Below, piece by piece: positions 19,701 to 30,691 of a stretch of 64,000 bases of DNA. This stretch comes from Escallonia rubra. Its lineage: Eukaryota; Streptophyta; Magnoliopsida; Escalloniales; Escalloniaceae. Location: contig JAVXUO010002916.1 in the NCBI GenBank assembly GCA_033065855.1, forward strand, positions 277,496 through 341,495, in the 5' to 3' direction. Each line of letters opens with the position of its first letter. Position 1 is the stretch's first letter. Both the position numbers and the translations under genes were made by a program. The notes under the pieces were generated by a model that saw only the letters and a list, made by a program, of their open reading frames with translations, made no database searches and had not been told where the DNA came from.

Positions 19701-22700
19701 GATGCAGCCAGCACCATTAGCAGTTCCTTCTGGGCAGTCCTTTTCTCCTTGCACTCTACTCTCATTATCTTAAAAGTTGTGCAAGGAAAGCATTAGACTT
19801 CATGTCAAACCCATGGTAGAGTTGCTTTCACCAAATTGATCCCATAAATCCTTCGCATTTGTCTAGAAGTTCCCCATTTTATTGTTCGCTATACCGTGAA
19901 GGGATTTTCTCTGCAGTAGTTCTCAACGCCTTGAAGTCTTATTCCTTGGGTGTTCACTTGTTCATCTGATTTCTCTCGTTCGTTGTTTGTCAAGAAAATT
20001 TAAGTTTGGGTTGGAAGTACTGCATCAGCAGAGTTAAGACTGATTCTTTGTTCGTTATACATGGTCCAGATGGTTTCTTAACTTGTTAGAAATTCCAAAG
20101 TTCTCCATCCTAAATGTTTATATATTTGGGGGGTATAAAACTATATAATGCTTCAGATTTACAAGACTAACCTGTGTGTAACTCAGATATAAAAATGGGC
20201 AATGAACAACAAGACGTTGAACATGAAGAAGAAGGGCCCCCACCTGGCTGGCACTCCATGCCTCCACCACAACCGCAACCACCGCTGACATCACCAAGGC
20301 CATCGCCGCCACCCTCGGTAGCTCTTCCTGGTGAGTTGTAATCTTTTACCTCTTCTTCTAATTTTATTTTGCAATTATATCTTAAGACAGTTTATCTTTG
20401 TTATGCAATCTGCAAATGCATAACAAGGGCACACTCCATTAATATTATATCTAACAAACTCACCGGGCATGTTGTTGCGATCCTTTTCATGAATTATTTG
20501 CATTTGTTCCTAACTTGGGGAGAAAGACTAGTTTTGTGTTTGTAACTCGGTTGAATAAAGTTTTACTTGGGACTTGTCATAGTACGTAGTGCTTGATTCA
20601 GTTGATGATGTGGCTTTGATTCAGTTCAGTTACATTAGCTATTGTCTGTGCTAGAAGAAAGTGTAGTTGTCTTCCATTCAGCTAATCAGCTACTCTTGTT
20701 CCCACCTGCAAAAGCTTGTCATTCAGCTGGCCTTACACCACAGGGCTATTATTGTTTAGGTCCCAGTCTTGATATTGATCTTATATTTGTCATTTGATCT
20801 GCGTAGAAAGAGAAAACGTAGATTTACTACTGTCTGCTATCATCCGTTTAGAATTACTATGATCACATATGAACCTATTGCCTTAGTATATGTTGCAATT
20901 CTTTTAAGTAACATTTGTGGTAGCCAACAGGCTACGAGTCTATGATTGTAAGGACTAACAGTAAGTTATGATGTCAGATAATGCCTTTAAAGTTGTGTCC
21001 GAATTCCTGCAATTTTATGTTGGTGTTGGGTCTAGAAAAAAACTCGTATTCTAATATTTTTATCGTATTCGAACATGATTGGCAAGCTGTAAGCTGTGTT
21101 GCATTCTGGTTCAAAAGTCACTTTTCACACTGAGTCAGGTTCAAGGTCGTATCTTTTCAACTCCACGCCTAATTCGACTTGTTGTCCACACCGAGCTCAA
21201 AGAAGAAGGTAATTTAGACCTTTAATTGCATGAAGCAAGAGCCATGATGCAGGAGGAGCTTCACTAGCATTAAGGGTACCTCCAACTGAAACCACGATAA
21301 GACTGGCAGCTTGTTTGTCACTGGACGAAAGAGTCCCCCCCACCCCTCCTTTTCCAGGCAGCTGTACATGCAAACGGCTAAATGCACCAGGAAAAGAACC
21401 TTTCCCTTCTTCATGTACATGTTTCTTAGCAGAGGGTTTTCAAAGGAAGTTCACCACACGGAAAGAAAAGCAATGGGATGCTAGATTAGAGAAGACTGCA
21501 ACTTAGAGTTGGCGATTTTACTGATACTTAGGAGTTACTTTTCCAAAATGCTCCACTCCTCCAAATTACTTGGGATGCTAAACAAGTTGATGACACTGCT
21601 AAATTAGAGAAGAGTGCAACTTAGAGTTGGCTATTTTGTTGATACTTATTATACTTCTTTTCCCTTTTCTGAGTCCTTTTCTTTATAAAAACACTGCTTA
21701 TTTTTTTATTGTTACCAGCTCATCTTGTGTTCTAATAACTTTAACCTAACGGGGCACGTAATTTCTGCGCAGATAAGATTCAGATGGTTTGTGGTTCTTG
21801 CCGCCAGTTGCTTAGTTATCCGCGAGGAGCTAGATATGTTCAATGTTCATGTTGTCAGACAGTCAATCTTGTACTAGAAGGTTCTTCCTCTTTCCTTTAA
21901 CTGAACTAATGATCTATGTTCTTTAACTGTCTCGTGTTGCATTACCAGTATGTTTAAACCACTGCATTACTACTATGTCTTAGTCTCTGCTTGCATATGT
22001 AAAAAAGCTTTTCTTATGGCAGATTCATTTAAGTCATACACAGGAAAAACATTTGCATGTTATGCAAGTGGAGAAGTTTTCAACGAATATTTTTTATGGG
22101 TGAGAGGTATTCACCGAACATCGCCAGAAGGGGCAAACCCGTGTACAAGAGATATATACAACAGCAACTAGCAAAAGCGCCCAAAAAGACTACCCAAAAA
22201 GGAAAAGAAGGATTTGCTGGAGTTGGCATACTCCCCTTAGCAAAAGAGAGTGGACACAGCCAAGCTTTCAATCTATCTATTGATTGTTTGACACCCTGAA
22301 AAGCTCTAGAGTTCTTTTCCTCCCCAAAAACTAGGGAATACAAGGAGGGATTGAATCCCATGAGTTCTGCCTTCCGCTTTCGTCTCTTCAATTAGGAGGA
22401 CCAGCACTGCGTTAAGGCCACCACTGGTAGGGGCATCACCTAAGTAAGAGATCACCACCAAACTGAAAGAGACCATAGCTCGCAAGCTATTGGGCAGTGT
22501 AGTAGAAGTTGGTCGATTCACAGTCATCCTTGCACATAAAGCACCAATTCACCTAAATCTCCCCCCTCCTCCTTAAGTTATCACCCATCAAGATCGCATT
22601 TTTGGCAGCCTCCCAATAGAAGAAACACACCCGATAAGGTGCCGAAGAGCACCATATTTGCTTCCATTGGAAAAGATTGCTATCCTTGGCTGTCAACAAT

Positions 22701-23693
22701 GAATAATAGGACTTCCACGAGGAAGTCTATCTACCACCCTCGAGTCACCTCACCATACCTTCTCTCCCCTTTGCACAACTTTCACCAAATAGAGGAGCTC
22801 AACAAAAGCTTTTTGTTGAATCTAACTCCCAGTGGGGAAGTTGTGGCCTTGCGATGAGGAGATAGCTTAACACGGTTTCAAGATTGGCATAATGGTTTGC
22901 AATTTCATCCCGTATTCAGTTTAGTATCAGAATTCTCAAGTTAAACATTCGTTTTGCAGCTCATCAAGTGGGACAGGTCAAGTGCGGGAGTTGCACTGTG
23001 TTGCTAATGTATCCATATGGAGCACAATCAGTTAAATGTTCATCTTGCCGTTTCGTCACAGAAGTTGGAGTACGTTTCTCTTCCACGCAAGAATTATTAA
23101 CTAGCAGCTTAGCATTCAGCATCAGTCTATTTTCTTACTTAGATGAAACTAAATTGTTGACATGTCAAGTTTTATTTGCAAAAGACGGGTCAATAACTTG
23201 CCAGCTTGTCAGAGTTGTTGGGAAGTAGTTCTCGAGTTTATCTATACACGAAATTTACGTCTTTCAAGTTTCGAAGCTTTTCAGAAACCATTAATGGGTT
23301 CTATCTGCCAAGAAACGTTTGGGTTCTGCATCCTTGCTATAGAAAGTTTTCACGGATGCACAAAATCAGAGAAGGTATTATGGCTAATCTTATAGAAAGT
23401 TTTAATGAACAAACTTTTTTAATGGAGGTGAAAAGTTTAATGCCTCTGTGTGACCTACAATCGAAGGGTATGCTCGTTTAATGTCGACTGAATATCATAA
23501 TGGTCCTCACAAATGTTTCCCTCAGAATATTCAAGATCAAGTTAGAACGTAGAAGAAACATGTAATGAATAAGCTTAGCTTGTCGTTCTATATGCTGATC
23601 GAGTTTCCTGTATTTCTGTAGGTTCACAACAGGCGACCTCCTCTTTCAGAGCAACAACGTCGTGCATCACCTCATCCAAATCCTGTTCACTAG
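13761..23693 (+). CDS. LSD1-type zinc-finger protein with amplified GPPPGW exons (LOL2-like)
   Basis: The C-terminus carries two zf-LSD1 fingers (CGSCRQLLSYPRGA...CSCC and CGSCTVLLMYPYGA...CSSC), as in the plant LSD1/LOL family of regulators of cell death and development. Proposed exons: 13761-14052, 15416-15628, 16920-17129, 18202-18429, 20187-20330, 21773-21880, 22960-23069, 23622-23693, giving 458 residues. Arabidopsis LOL2 is much shorter (about 155, from memory). The long N-terminus is built from acidic, proline-rich modules, each with GPPPGWES or a decayed version. Exons 2-6 and the first finger exon are all phase 1-1, so any can be skipped or duplicated without a frameshift. Exon 3 needs an acceptor 6 nt downstream of the homologous site, and a further copy at 19600 is dead. 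The ATG at 13761 is the first in frame. The last intron uses donor GTACGT; the finger-1 exon has a weak GTTCTT donor. Exon usage is inferred, not shown by transcripts. Confidence 0.85.
16920..17129 (+). other. Exon 3 of LSD1-like gene with relocated splice acceptor
   Basis: The homologous acceptor CTCAG/ATATA of sister exons reads CTCGG/ATATA here, so the AG is gone. Six bases downstream is GATATAG/AAAGG, which provides an AG at 16918-16919. It keeps the phase, removing only two residues. The donor is CCTA/GTAATT, weaker than the sisters' CCTG/GTAAGT. The reading frame (70 codons, including EDEGPPPGWESIP) has no stop, which fits continued use, but skipping would also preserve the frame. Confidence 0.65.
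19600..19732 (+). pseudogene. Dead copy of the GPPPGW exon (pseudoexon)
   Basis: The acceptor (AACTCAG) is intact and the frame begins like its sisters, with VESEQQDIKGKESPPPGWQS. A TAA at 19680-19682 replaces the CAA glutamine codon of the next copy. At the 3' end the donor dinucleotide is lost: CTG/GGCAGT where the others have CTG/GTRAGT. Inclusion would truncate the protein before the zinc fingers, so it is presumably skipped. Skipping is frame-neutral. Confidence 0.85.
22070..22870 (-). mobile_element. L1-type LINE ORF2 C-terminal fragment, decayed
   Basis: Read on the minus strand, broken frames resemble the C-terminal zf-RVT region of plant L1 elements. They include a WKQIWCSSAPYRVCFFYWEAA-like segment, then NAILMGDNLRRRG, WCFMCK, and a later FxGVxQSIDRLK-like segment and a hydrophobic tail. 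Stops and frameshifts are frequent. The fragment lies inside the intron between the two zinc-finger exons of the LSD1-like gene. No TSDs or poly(A) tail were identified. Confidence 0.6.
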
Positions 23694-24194
23694 ACCGCTT
23701 CTATCAGTTGCATGCAATCCAAGGATTAGGGCCTGTAAATTCAACCTCTTTCCAAGCTCAACTCTTTGCGTAGAGGCCAATGAGGCCAAGCTCATTGTAA
23801 TTTATGAGGCATTATGCCTTCGTACATATTGTAATGGTCTATCTTCATTTTTTTTTTCACAAATATTAGATCAGTAGGTGTAATCTGAGATTTGTACTCT
23901 GTTGTGAATATACGACCGCCTTTTGAATCTGAGAGCCTTAGAACTACACTCTCCAACGGAAAGTCAAGCAAACTATCACCTTTAGCGTAGTTTTATATAC
24001 TGCTGATATCAAATTGTATCCTGTGACCAACGAAATCGAACTACCAAATCCGTTCTAGTGTGTGAAGGAATATATAGGTACTGTAATAACTATAGAACAG
24101 AGGCAGAGAACAGAATTCACAGGCGCCATTCTTCTGAAATTGTTTAACTGTACTGCAGTTGAATGCCTAGACCACCGGCCTTTTGGTTTGGCTT
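23694..24194. other. Convergent 3' spacer
   Basis: A 500-bp spacer between the stop codon of the LSD1-like gene (+) and that of the coiled-coil gene (-). Both 3' UTRs must fit in it. A T-run and TATTAGATCAG sequence lie near 23850. No coding sequence was seen. Confidence 0.6.
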
Positions 24195-27100
24195 TCAGTC
24201 ATCGGGTGGGAAGTCCTCGTCCGAGGCATTGTCCAGAAATGAACCCAGAGTTTTCCTCAAAATGCTGAAAGTTTTATCATCCTGTGAACAAGGGAGACAA
24301 TTTGCTTAAAACCAAAAAGGTCATCGTAGAACTCGAGTAGCGAGATGCAGAGTATGGTTCACCTGTTTCTTCTTCTTCAGTGACTCCTCTAGCTCCGCAA
24401 TTTTACTTGCACAGGCTTTCTCCTGTTCAGATAGCAAGCTCTTTTCTTTCTTCCCTGTAATCAATTTTTAAGAATCGCAGTCATATTATTATGTTTCGGT
24501 AACAGTCCAACACACATGAACAGAAGTCTTGTTGTTTACTCTGTTGTTCATATCGCATGAACAGCCTCTCCTTCTCTTCTTCATACTTGGAAATAGTATC
24601 TGCACAAAACCAATAACAGTGAGCAGCAAAGACCAGCTTAAGCAATTATTGAGGAGACACTTCGTTTATCACCATCCCAACAAGTAATCTAATGCGACGT
24701 AGTATCCATCATACTAGCACTGAGGTGTTGCAATTTGGGGGTTTTGAGTTATCAGCAGCATGTCTTCGTCTATTGCACAACCCAGCCATGCAGAGACAAA
24801 GATCCTGCCAGCATTACTGACTAAAAGCATTTCAATGGGTGATGGCTAAATAAATTTGGCGGTAAGTTACTATTGCATGACGCTGTCATGCTTATGAGAA
24901 ACGTCTCCGCCAGCACTACTGAGTAATGATCCTTCGAGGGAAGACACCCCCAGAGACTTGTGCTCCTGTAGGAGTCCAAGAAGAAACAAATAAAGCTCCT
25001 CGATGGATATCATGACTTTCTGACTTTATGGTGGTTTAATGGTAGTTTATCAAAGATAATAGTTGACACAGAGTTGTTTCCCTACATTGATGTCCTGCAA
25101 TTGATCTGCATTTCTTTTGGAGGGGTTTGTTTTAGCTGTAGTTTAAAAGTAAAATTATTCTGAGAGGACTACCTTTCAAGGCCTGCATATGTGCAGCTTT
25201 CTCCTTGCAAAACTTCTCATACACTGTTTGGAACTTGGTAGTCTCATTCTTCATTAAGGTCTCACACTGCAGATACGCAATAACTAACATTGAGAGCAAA
25301 AAATATCAATGCACAAGTAATTCAGTTTTTTTTTCCTTTTCACTTTGCAGACCTCTTTTGAGCTCTTCGAAAGTGCCTTTGCAAAGTTTTGCCTGCAAAT
25401 ATATTACAGCAGATCAAACACTATAATGCAAATAGAAAGTAAAACCTTGTTTAAAATCAATGAGATTCTTTATCACCTTTCCTTCTCGAGTTTTGCCTTC
25501 AAGTCATCAAGCTTAGACTTGATCTCTGATGCCACACTGTCAGCAAATCAGAAGTTAATGAGTCACAAAGGTTTTTCATCCAGGAGAGCAGATAGACAGC
25601 GGAACCTGACTAAGAACAAGCGATCGACTCAAAAAACCTTCGCTTTTGATTTTGATTACGAAACACAGTGGCCTTAAGTTTAGCTCTCTCAACCAACTGT
25701 ACTTTATTGAAGCAGGAGGTTACATGTGATTTCGGATTCAACTCTCACCAAATATTCCATCATAAAAACATGCATAACGTGATATGCAGATTTTCAAAGC
25801 TAGTACCTATACATAACTACTAATTACAAAGATCAACCAGTTAATACATACGATTAAAAACATAAATTTGCGCCAATGAAAAAACAAAATGGAAATTAAC
25901 TGTAAGGTATCCAATGCTAAACTCAATCTGACCAAGCAATTAACTGGCCTTTTCAGTCTCTTAGCCACTACTTACTACTGCAAGTTTTAACAAATCGCCT
26001 CGATATAGCAATCAGTTTGAACATTCTATAACAGAACAAGGAAATCAGAGATACATTACAGTTTTCACATCCACTGCAATGTACGTACATATCTTCATAG
26101 ACATGCATTTTTTTTTTTATGCGTGTCACGGAAAAGTGTACTCAAATCTCAAACTAGGTCAAACAAAAGTTACGGATTCAGTCTCCATAGTTCACCACAC
26201 ACCCAGACACACTTATTCAGGGACATACAAGCCATCAGCAAATGTTCACGAACCTAATTCAGGTCAGCCACAAGTTATCGTTTCGTTTTTCCGTGCTTTC
26301 ACCACAAGCATGCAGTGCAAACACACAAATCAGATCCCATTAAAGTTAACGATTCAGTATTTCAGTTTTCCCTGATTACACCCCACATACGTGCGCGCAT
26401 ACACAGACAAAACACATATAACACATACACAGACACCGCATGAACGAGCACACACAGAACGCAGGTTATATTTACTATAAGCAAATGTTCACAAACCTCA
26501 AATCAGGTCAAATAAAATTTTTCAATACAATTTTTCCTTTCGCTACTAGCGCACGCTCATACAGGTACACGCACGCAAATGAGGTCAAAGCATAAATCAG
26601 ATCACATAAAATTCATCCATTCAGTTTTCAGTAATTACACTACGACATACACACACAGAAACACAAATCAGGTCAATTAAAGTCATCCATCCAGTTTTCC
26701 GTAATAATAACGCACACAAGCTGCAAGCAGATGCAATCACACGCAGAAATCAGGTCACTTTTTCTGTGAGAAAATGCTGCTCATTAAACCTCAAGTCAGG
26801 TCACATAAAAGTCACCAATTCAGCTTTCCGTTATTTCACTACACAAACGCGCACGCAGAAAAAGGTCAAACTGGCAAAACTCGGCGCAAGAACGAAGAAA
26901 TTAGACCTAGAAATGGTGGCGTCGTTCTTCTTCTGGCCGTCCTTTTGCGCTTTCTCTCTGATCTGCTGCAACGCGGCCATGAGTCCCGTAATCTCACTGC
27001 AATTTCTATCATTAATTTACAAACGAACTTCACATAAACAAAGCATGCGATAAATTCCAGTAACCGAGTTTCGAAGAAGGCTTTACTTGGAGAGCTCGGG

Positions 27101-27199
27101 ATCGAAATCGTCGTCGACGGCGAGTCGCTTCCGTAACTCCGATTTCGACGATTCCGACTCGCCGACTCGCTTCTTCGCGCTCGCTCTGCCTGTCGACAT
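24195..27199 (-). CDS. Coiled-coil protein, possibly Cor1/SYCP3-like, 8 exons
   Basis: Exons in transcript order: 27199-27087, 26996-26907, 25536-25477, 25392-25353, 25266-25173, 24599-24540, 24454-24363, 24281-24195. All introns are GT-AG on the minus strand and phases close to 211 residues. The protein has a basic serine-rich start (MSTGRASAKKRVGES), an acidic DDDFDPELS patch near residue 30, then a long charged coiled coil from about residue 55 to 180 (Lys/Glu/Gln-rich heptads). It ends in TFSILRKTLGSFLDN followed by an acidic DEDFPPDD tail. Basic head, coiled coil and a conserved hydrophobic C-terminal helix resemble the Cor1/Xlr/Xmr (SYCP3) layout of chromosome-axis proteins, but this is inference from architecture. 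The alternative is a generic plant coiled-coil protein. It is convergent with the LSD1-like gene. The gene model is well supported; the function is not. Confidence 0.85.
26070..26890 (-). repeat. Degenerate CA-rich tandem repeat in intron 2 of the coiled-coil gene
   Basis: Repeated blocks on the plus strand read AAATCAGGTCANNTAAAGTC, then ATCCATTCAGTTTTCCGTAA, then a short CACAC-rich stretch. Copies are visible near 26150, 26260, 26327, 26500, 26593, 26665, 26750 and 26795. The unit is roughly 75-110 bp and diverged. It accounts for most of the 1.37-kb intron. Confidence 0.75.
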
Positions 27200-27428
27200 T
27201 TCTTCACGCGGACTCTGTGTTCACTGTGTGTGTGTGTGGGAGAGACCGAGAGAGAGAGGCGCGAGCTGAAATGCGTTTCAAATTTTCGAGTTGGTGGATT
27301 ACTTATTGGCGCAAAAGCTGAAAGAGGTTCAAAAAATAGGGGTCAGGATCCTAGGCAAGGTCTCCGTTTTTTAAAAAGTCGCTAGATGTATTTTAGCGAC
27401 AAAAACTTATAATGTTAAGCAACCGCAA

Positions 27429-28186
27429 CATAGTTATGAACACTGTACCGGAGTGTGTACCGTTTTTTTCATAAGATCGTACGTACCGGTACCGTCTCGG
27501 TACTGTCTCAATTTTTTTTCAATAATATATATCTGTAATATTCATGCATTGACTAACTAATAAAATATACATATATTTTTTTACTAACAGCTTCTCTAGA
27601 ATAAACTGTTTATCTTATGAAATTTGAATTACGTTAATTTTTAAATAAAATAAATAGTTTATTCAATTGAATTACCTCCTCTGGGATTATCCCCTCTTTT
27701 CAACGATCTCATTGGCAAATTCTTATGTAAGAATAAGCTGTTTGTACAATAATAACGTCTTCAGGTTAAAAAATAAAATGTTTGTGTGTGTACTCGCGTA
27801 CATGTGTCTAATACAGAACATCATATAGATGAAAGAATATGATCAAAACTTTCAAGTAAAAAGTAAATAAAAGGCAAGTTAATATTATGAGCAATAAGTT
27901 ACATAGGTTTTGATAGGTATAAAAGAATTTAGAGTATTTTTTTTATTTAGTCTTTATATGGTTAATTTACAAAATTTGTTATTTTTACATTTTTTAAGGA
28001 ACCGGTACAAAACATAATATCTCGCCCGGTACAGGGCCGGCACGTAGTTCTCGGCCGGTATCACCTGTACCGGCTGGTACAACCGGTACAGAGCTGTATT
28101 TCGACCGGTACAAAAAATGTAAGGGGTACCGTACCAGTAAAAGGTAAAAATGTTACGTACCGACAGGTACGGTATTGATAACTATG
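27429..28186. mobile_element. hAT-like MITE, 758 bp, 8-bp TSD AACCGCAA
   Basis: The left end is CATAGTTATGAACAC. The right end, reverse-complemented, is CATAGTTATCAATAC, giving an imperfect terminal inverted repeat. AACCGCAA flanks both sides exactly (27421-27428 and 28187-28194); an 8-bp duplication is typical of hAT. There is no transposase frame. Both subterminal regions carry many copies of ACCGGTAC in either orientation, as expected of transposase-binding subterminal repeats. The middle is AT-rich. Confidence 0.85.
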
Positions 28187-28194
28187 AACCGCAA

Positions 28195-28774
28195 CTGAAC
28201 ATTTTTAGTGAAAAATTGTTACGATAGAAAAGGGATATGGACCTTATTTCAAACGAAGGGTAAGTATTATATGATCGTGAATCATTGGACCGCTAAAGTA
28301 AGAAGCTGATGCGATGGACGAAAGAAGGAAGATAGTTCTTCTATAACACGTTTCTAGCATACTAACTAGAAAAAGGAAGGAGTCCCCGGGATTCAAATTG
28401 ATGTCTAAACACCAATCGAAGTCATGGAGCAATTACACGGGGATGTTCGGAATGGCCCTCACGCCCGCATAGTATTCAGTTAACTTTCAGCTTCCTCCAT
28501 TGAAAAAAGAAACTATTTTATAATGTATTTAATCGTTCTAGATGGTCAGAATTTTTTATTTGGACTTCCGGATCATCAATTATTTTCTATAGTAGTAGAA
28601 AATAAATGTAGATTCTATAGTAGTAGATTCTTTATGGGCCTCATTTCAAGAAACTCTCAAAAGGCCCAGTTTAGATAAACTAATCAATGGCCCAATTGTG
28701 ATAAATTCCTACGCATACTTTCATTTCATTTTCGTAGCTTTTATTTACATTCATACAGGTTTTGTGTCCAATTA
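28195..28774. other. Intergenic, nothing recognised
   Basis: No coding or repeat signature recognised apart from a short direct repeat of a TAGTAGATTCT-like sequence near 28590-28630. Confidence 0.4.
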
Positions 28775-28789
28775 AAATTCGCCTAGTTT

Positions 28790-29975
28790 TCTTTTTTTCT
28801 TGAGAGAATTCAGAAATATATACTAAGATAATTTTTGAGACTGAATATACATGGAGTGCCAAAAAGATAAAAGACAAACAAAATGGATGACATCCATATC
28901 CAAATGAGCCGCCAAAAGAAAAACAACAGGAAAAAAATTAACTATTTTTGCCCTTGTTTTTTCCACATGGGAAGTACTAACTACAAATAAATAGATAAAG
29001 ACATAACAAGCTAAATACAAGAAAAACTAACTAGATAAAACTAACTTAAAAAAAAGGATAACTAGAACATAAATGACCAATCAATTAACACCAACTCGTT
29101 GTCAGCCACGAGCCTAACCTCAGACACGTGTCCTCGCTGCTGCAACCTGTCCTCGATCTCTGTGCACCACTCCGGTGCCGAAAACACCACTTTTTTCGGC
29201 CATCACCCTGCTGCCTGATGCTAAAAGGCACCAAAACCACCATAAATGAGAGTCCAACAACCTTACTAGAAGTGTCGAACCCGTCGAAGATAGTACCACC
29301 TGACCAACCAAGATCCCGGCAGGACCACCATCAAACCACTGACCAAAACACCTTGACCAAACAGCTGTCAACCTTACCTAACACAAGCAAACTACAAGCG
29401 GATCTTCACCACCGACAATTAGCATCCAACAAAATTTCTAGGGCAAGGGGGAGGGGGATCAACTAGGGGAAGGGGACAAAAAGACCCTAGAAAAAAGAAT
29501 ATCACCCTAGACTCACCAGCTCTACTCCTACATATGGCAGCGCGACATCGACGAGACCCAATCAACAAAAACAAACTTCGTCTGTAACCCCCCACCCTAA
29601 TCGGCAAATCGAATATGCTCGCGACCCAACCCAATCGTGAAACACCTTAAGATCCTGACAGCTTAGCCCGCTTCAATCGTCAACCAAACTCTGACACTAA
29701 AAAACATGGGAAACCCACTTGATCAATTGTAAGTCGCTACGAGGATGAGGCTGTCTAGCTCACCGTAGCCACCAAGATCCCCTACTAAAAGCCCTACAAA
29801 AACTACAATTTATGTTACCACGATACCACCGTTGAGAAAACCGGTTGTGATGGTAACAGAAACGGAGGTATGAAAGTGAGAGTTGGGAAGAGAGGGTAAT
29901 TTCTACTTGTCGCCTCTCCCGCAAAGAGGTTTTTAATTCGATTTGTTTAGTGGTGCTTATATATCTGTTTTTCTT
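28790..29975 (-). mobile_element. Poly(A)-tailed retroposon, 1186 bp, 15-bp TSD
   Basis: The 15-mer AAATTCGCCTAGTTT occurs at 28775-28789 and 29976-29990, exactly flanking the segment. On the minus strand the element ends in an A-rich tail (AAGAAAAAAAGAA) directly against the duplication. This arrangement marks target-primed retroposition. The body shows no reverse transcriptase, only short frames, for example 29120-29371 on the minus strand. It could be a non-autonomous LINE derivative, a large SINE-like element or a retrocopied non-coding transcript; the family was not recognised. Minus-strand T-rich sequence precedes the tail. Confidence 0.75.
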
Positions 29976-29990
29976 AAATTCGCCTAGTTT

Positions 29991-30690
29991 AAAGTGTCAA
30001 TTAGTTTTCTCCATAGTCAGTCTGTGTGGCACTACGGTTGGCTGCTCCGTTGTGTTTGTCGGGCTCGCGGATACAAGGGTTAGACCTACCGTTTCATCAA
30101 CAGTGGTACATTTGTATTCATCAAGTCTTTCTAGACCTCCTGAATTTTGTAATTCCGCTATGCACAAGATAACATTATTCATAAAAGCAGTTGTGTTCGT
30201 CGACTCTTTTTAGACTTCCAAAATTTTGTACCAATTGAGTTTTCTTCGCGAGAAGTTTTTAGAAACACTCAAAGAAGAAGTACAGTTTAACAACAAATGT
30301 ACTTTTGTAACAACAAAATTCACTGAACTGCAAAGGACCATTGTTCCACATTGCAATTAACTCCTATTAGTTTAAGAAATGCATGTCTTCACATTTATTA
30401 TATGCTTACTCGTACCTCATCTTGTAAAATGGTAAATTGTATGCCAATCATAAATTGACACGTGTCATTTATTTGTCATTAAATTAAATGGTCAATGACA
30501 AATAGCTAGGAAGCTGACACGTGTATCACTACGTGGTCGAATAAAAATTTGTCACGTGTAATATGGTATTTATCTCTTTATAAAGTTAAGAGATAATCAT
30601 CAAAGCGGTACAGTTCAACAAGAACACTTCCATCCATCCCTATGTATATATAGTGGCCCCTAAGGGATGAAAGAAAGAAATCTTACAAGT
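29991..30690. other. Intergenic with several ACGTG boxes
   Basis: GACACGTGTC-type palindromes and ACGTG cores occur near 30460, 30516, 30531 and 30554, followed by TATATATAGTGGCC near 30645. This could be a promoter-like U3 region of an LTR or chance. No gene follows; a minisatellite does. Confidence 0.35.
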
Positions 30691-30691
30691 C

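Larger units (their letters stand above)
14053..20186 (+). repeat. Tandem exon-intron duplication array in the LSD1-like gene
   Basis: Exon copies start at 15416, 16914 (ancestral position), 18202, 19600 and 20187. They share GATATAAAAATGGAAAGTGA-like starts and CCTCCTGGTAAGT-like ends. The introns between them are also homologous. An AAGGAAAGTTCCGCTGATGG block recurs near 14911, 16465 and 19132, and a CTTCCTCTAGCTGC...GGTGTCTT block recurs near 15225, 16725, 18020 and 19415. The unit is about 1.3-1.5 kb and has diverged between copies, so duplication was stepwise and not very recent. The last interval (19600 to 20187) is shortened. Confidence 0.9.

Noticed and set aside
13780-20260. GPPPGWES as a WW domain
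   Set aside because: WW domains begin LPxGWE, but the second Trp, the central aromatic pair and the final Pro are all absent; only the short motif is repeated.
26866-27207. 113-codon minus-strand frame at the start of the coiled-coil gene
   Set aside because: It reads exon 1, intron 1 and exon 2 in the wrong frame; the spliced frame starting at 27199 gives a consistent protein.
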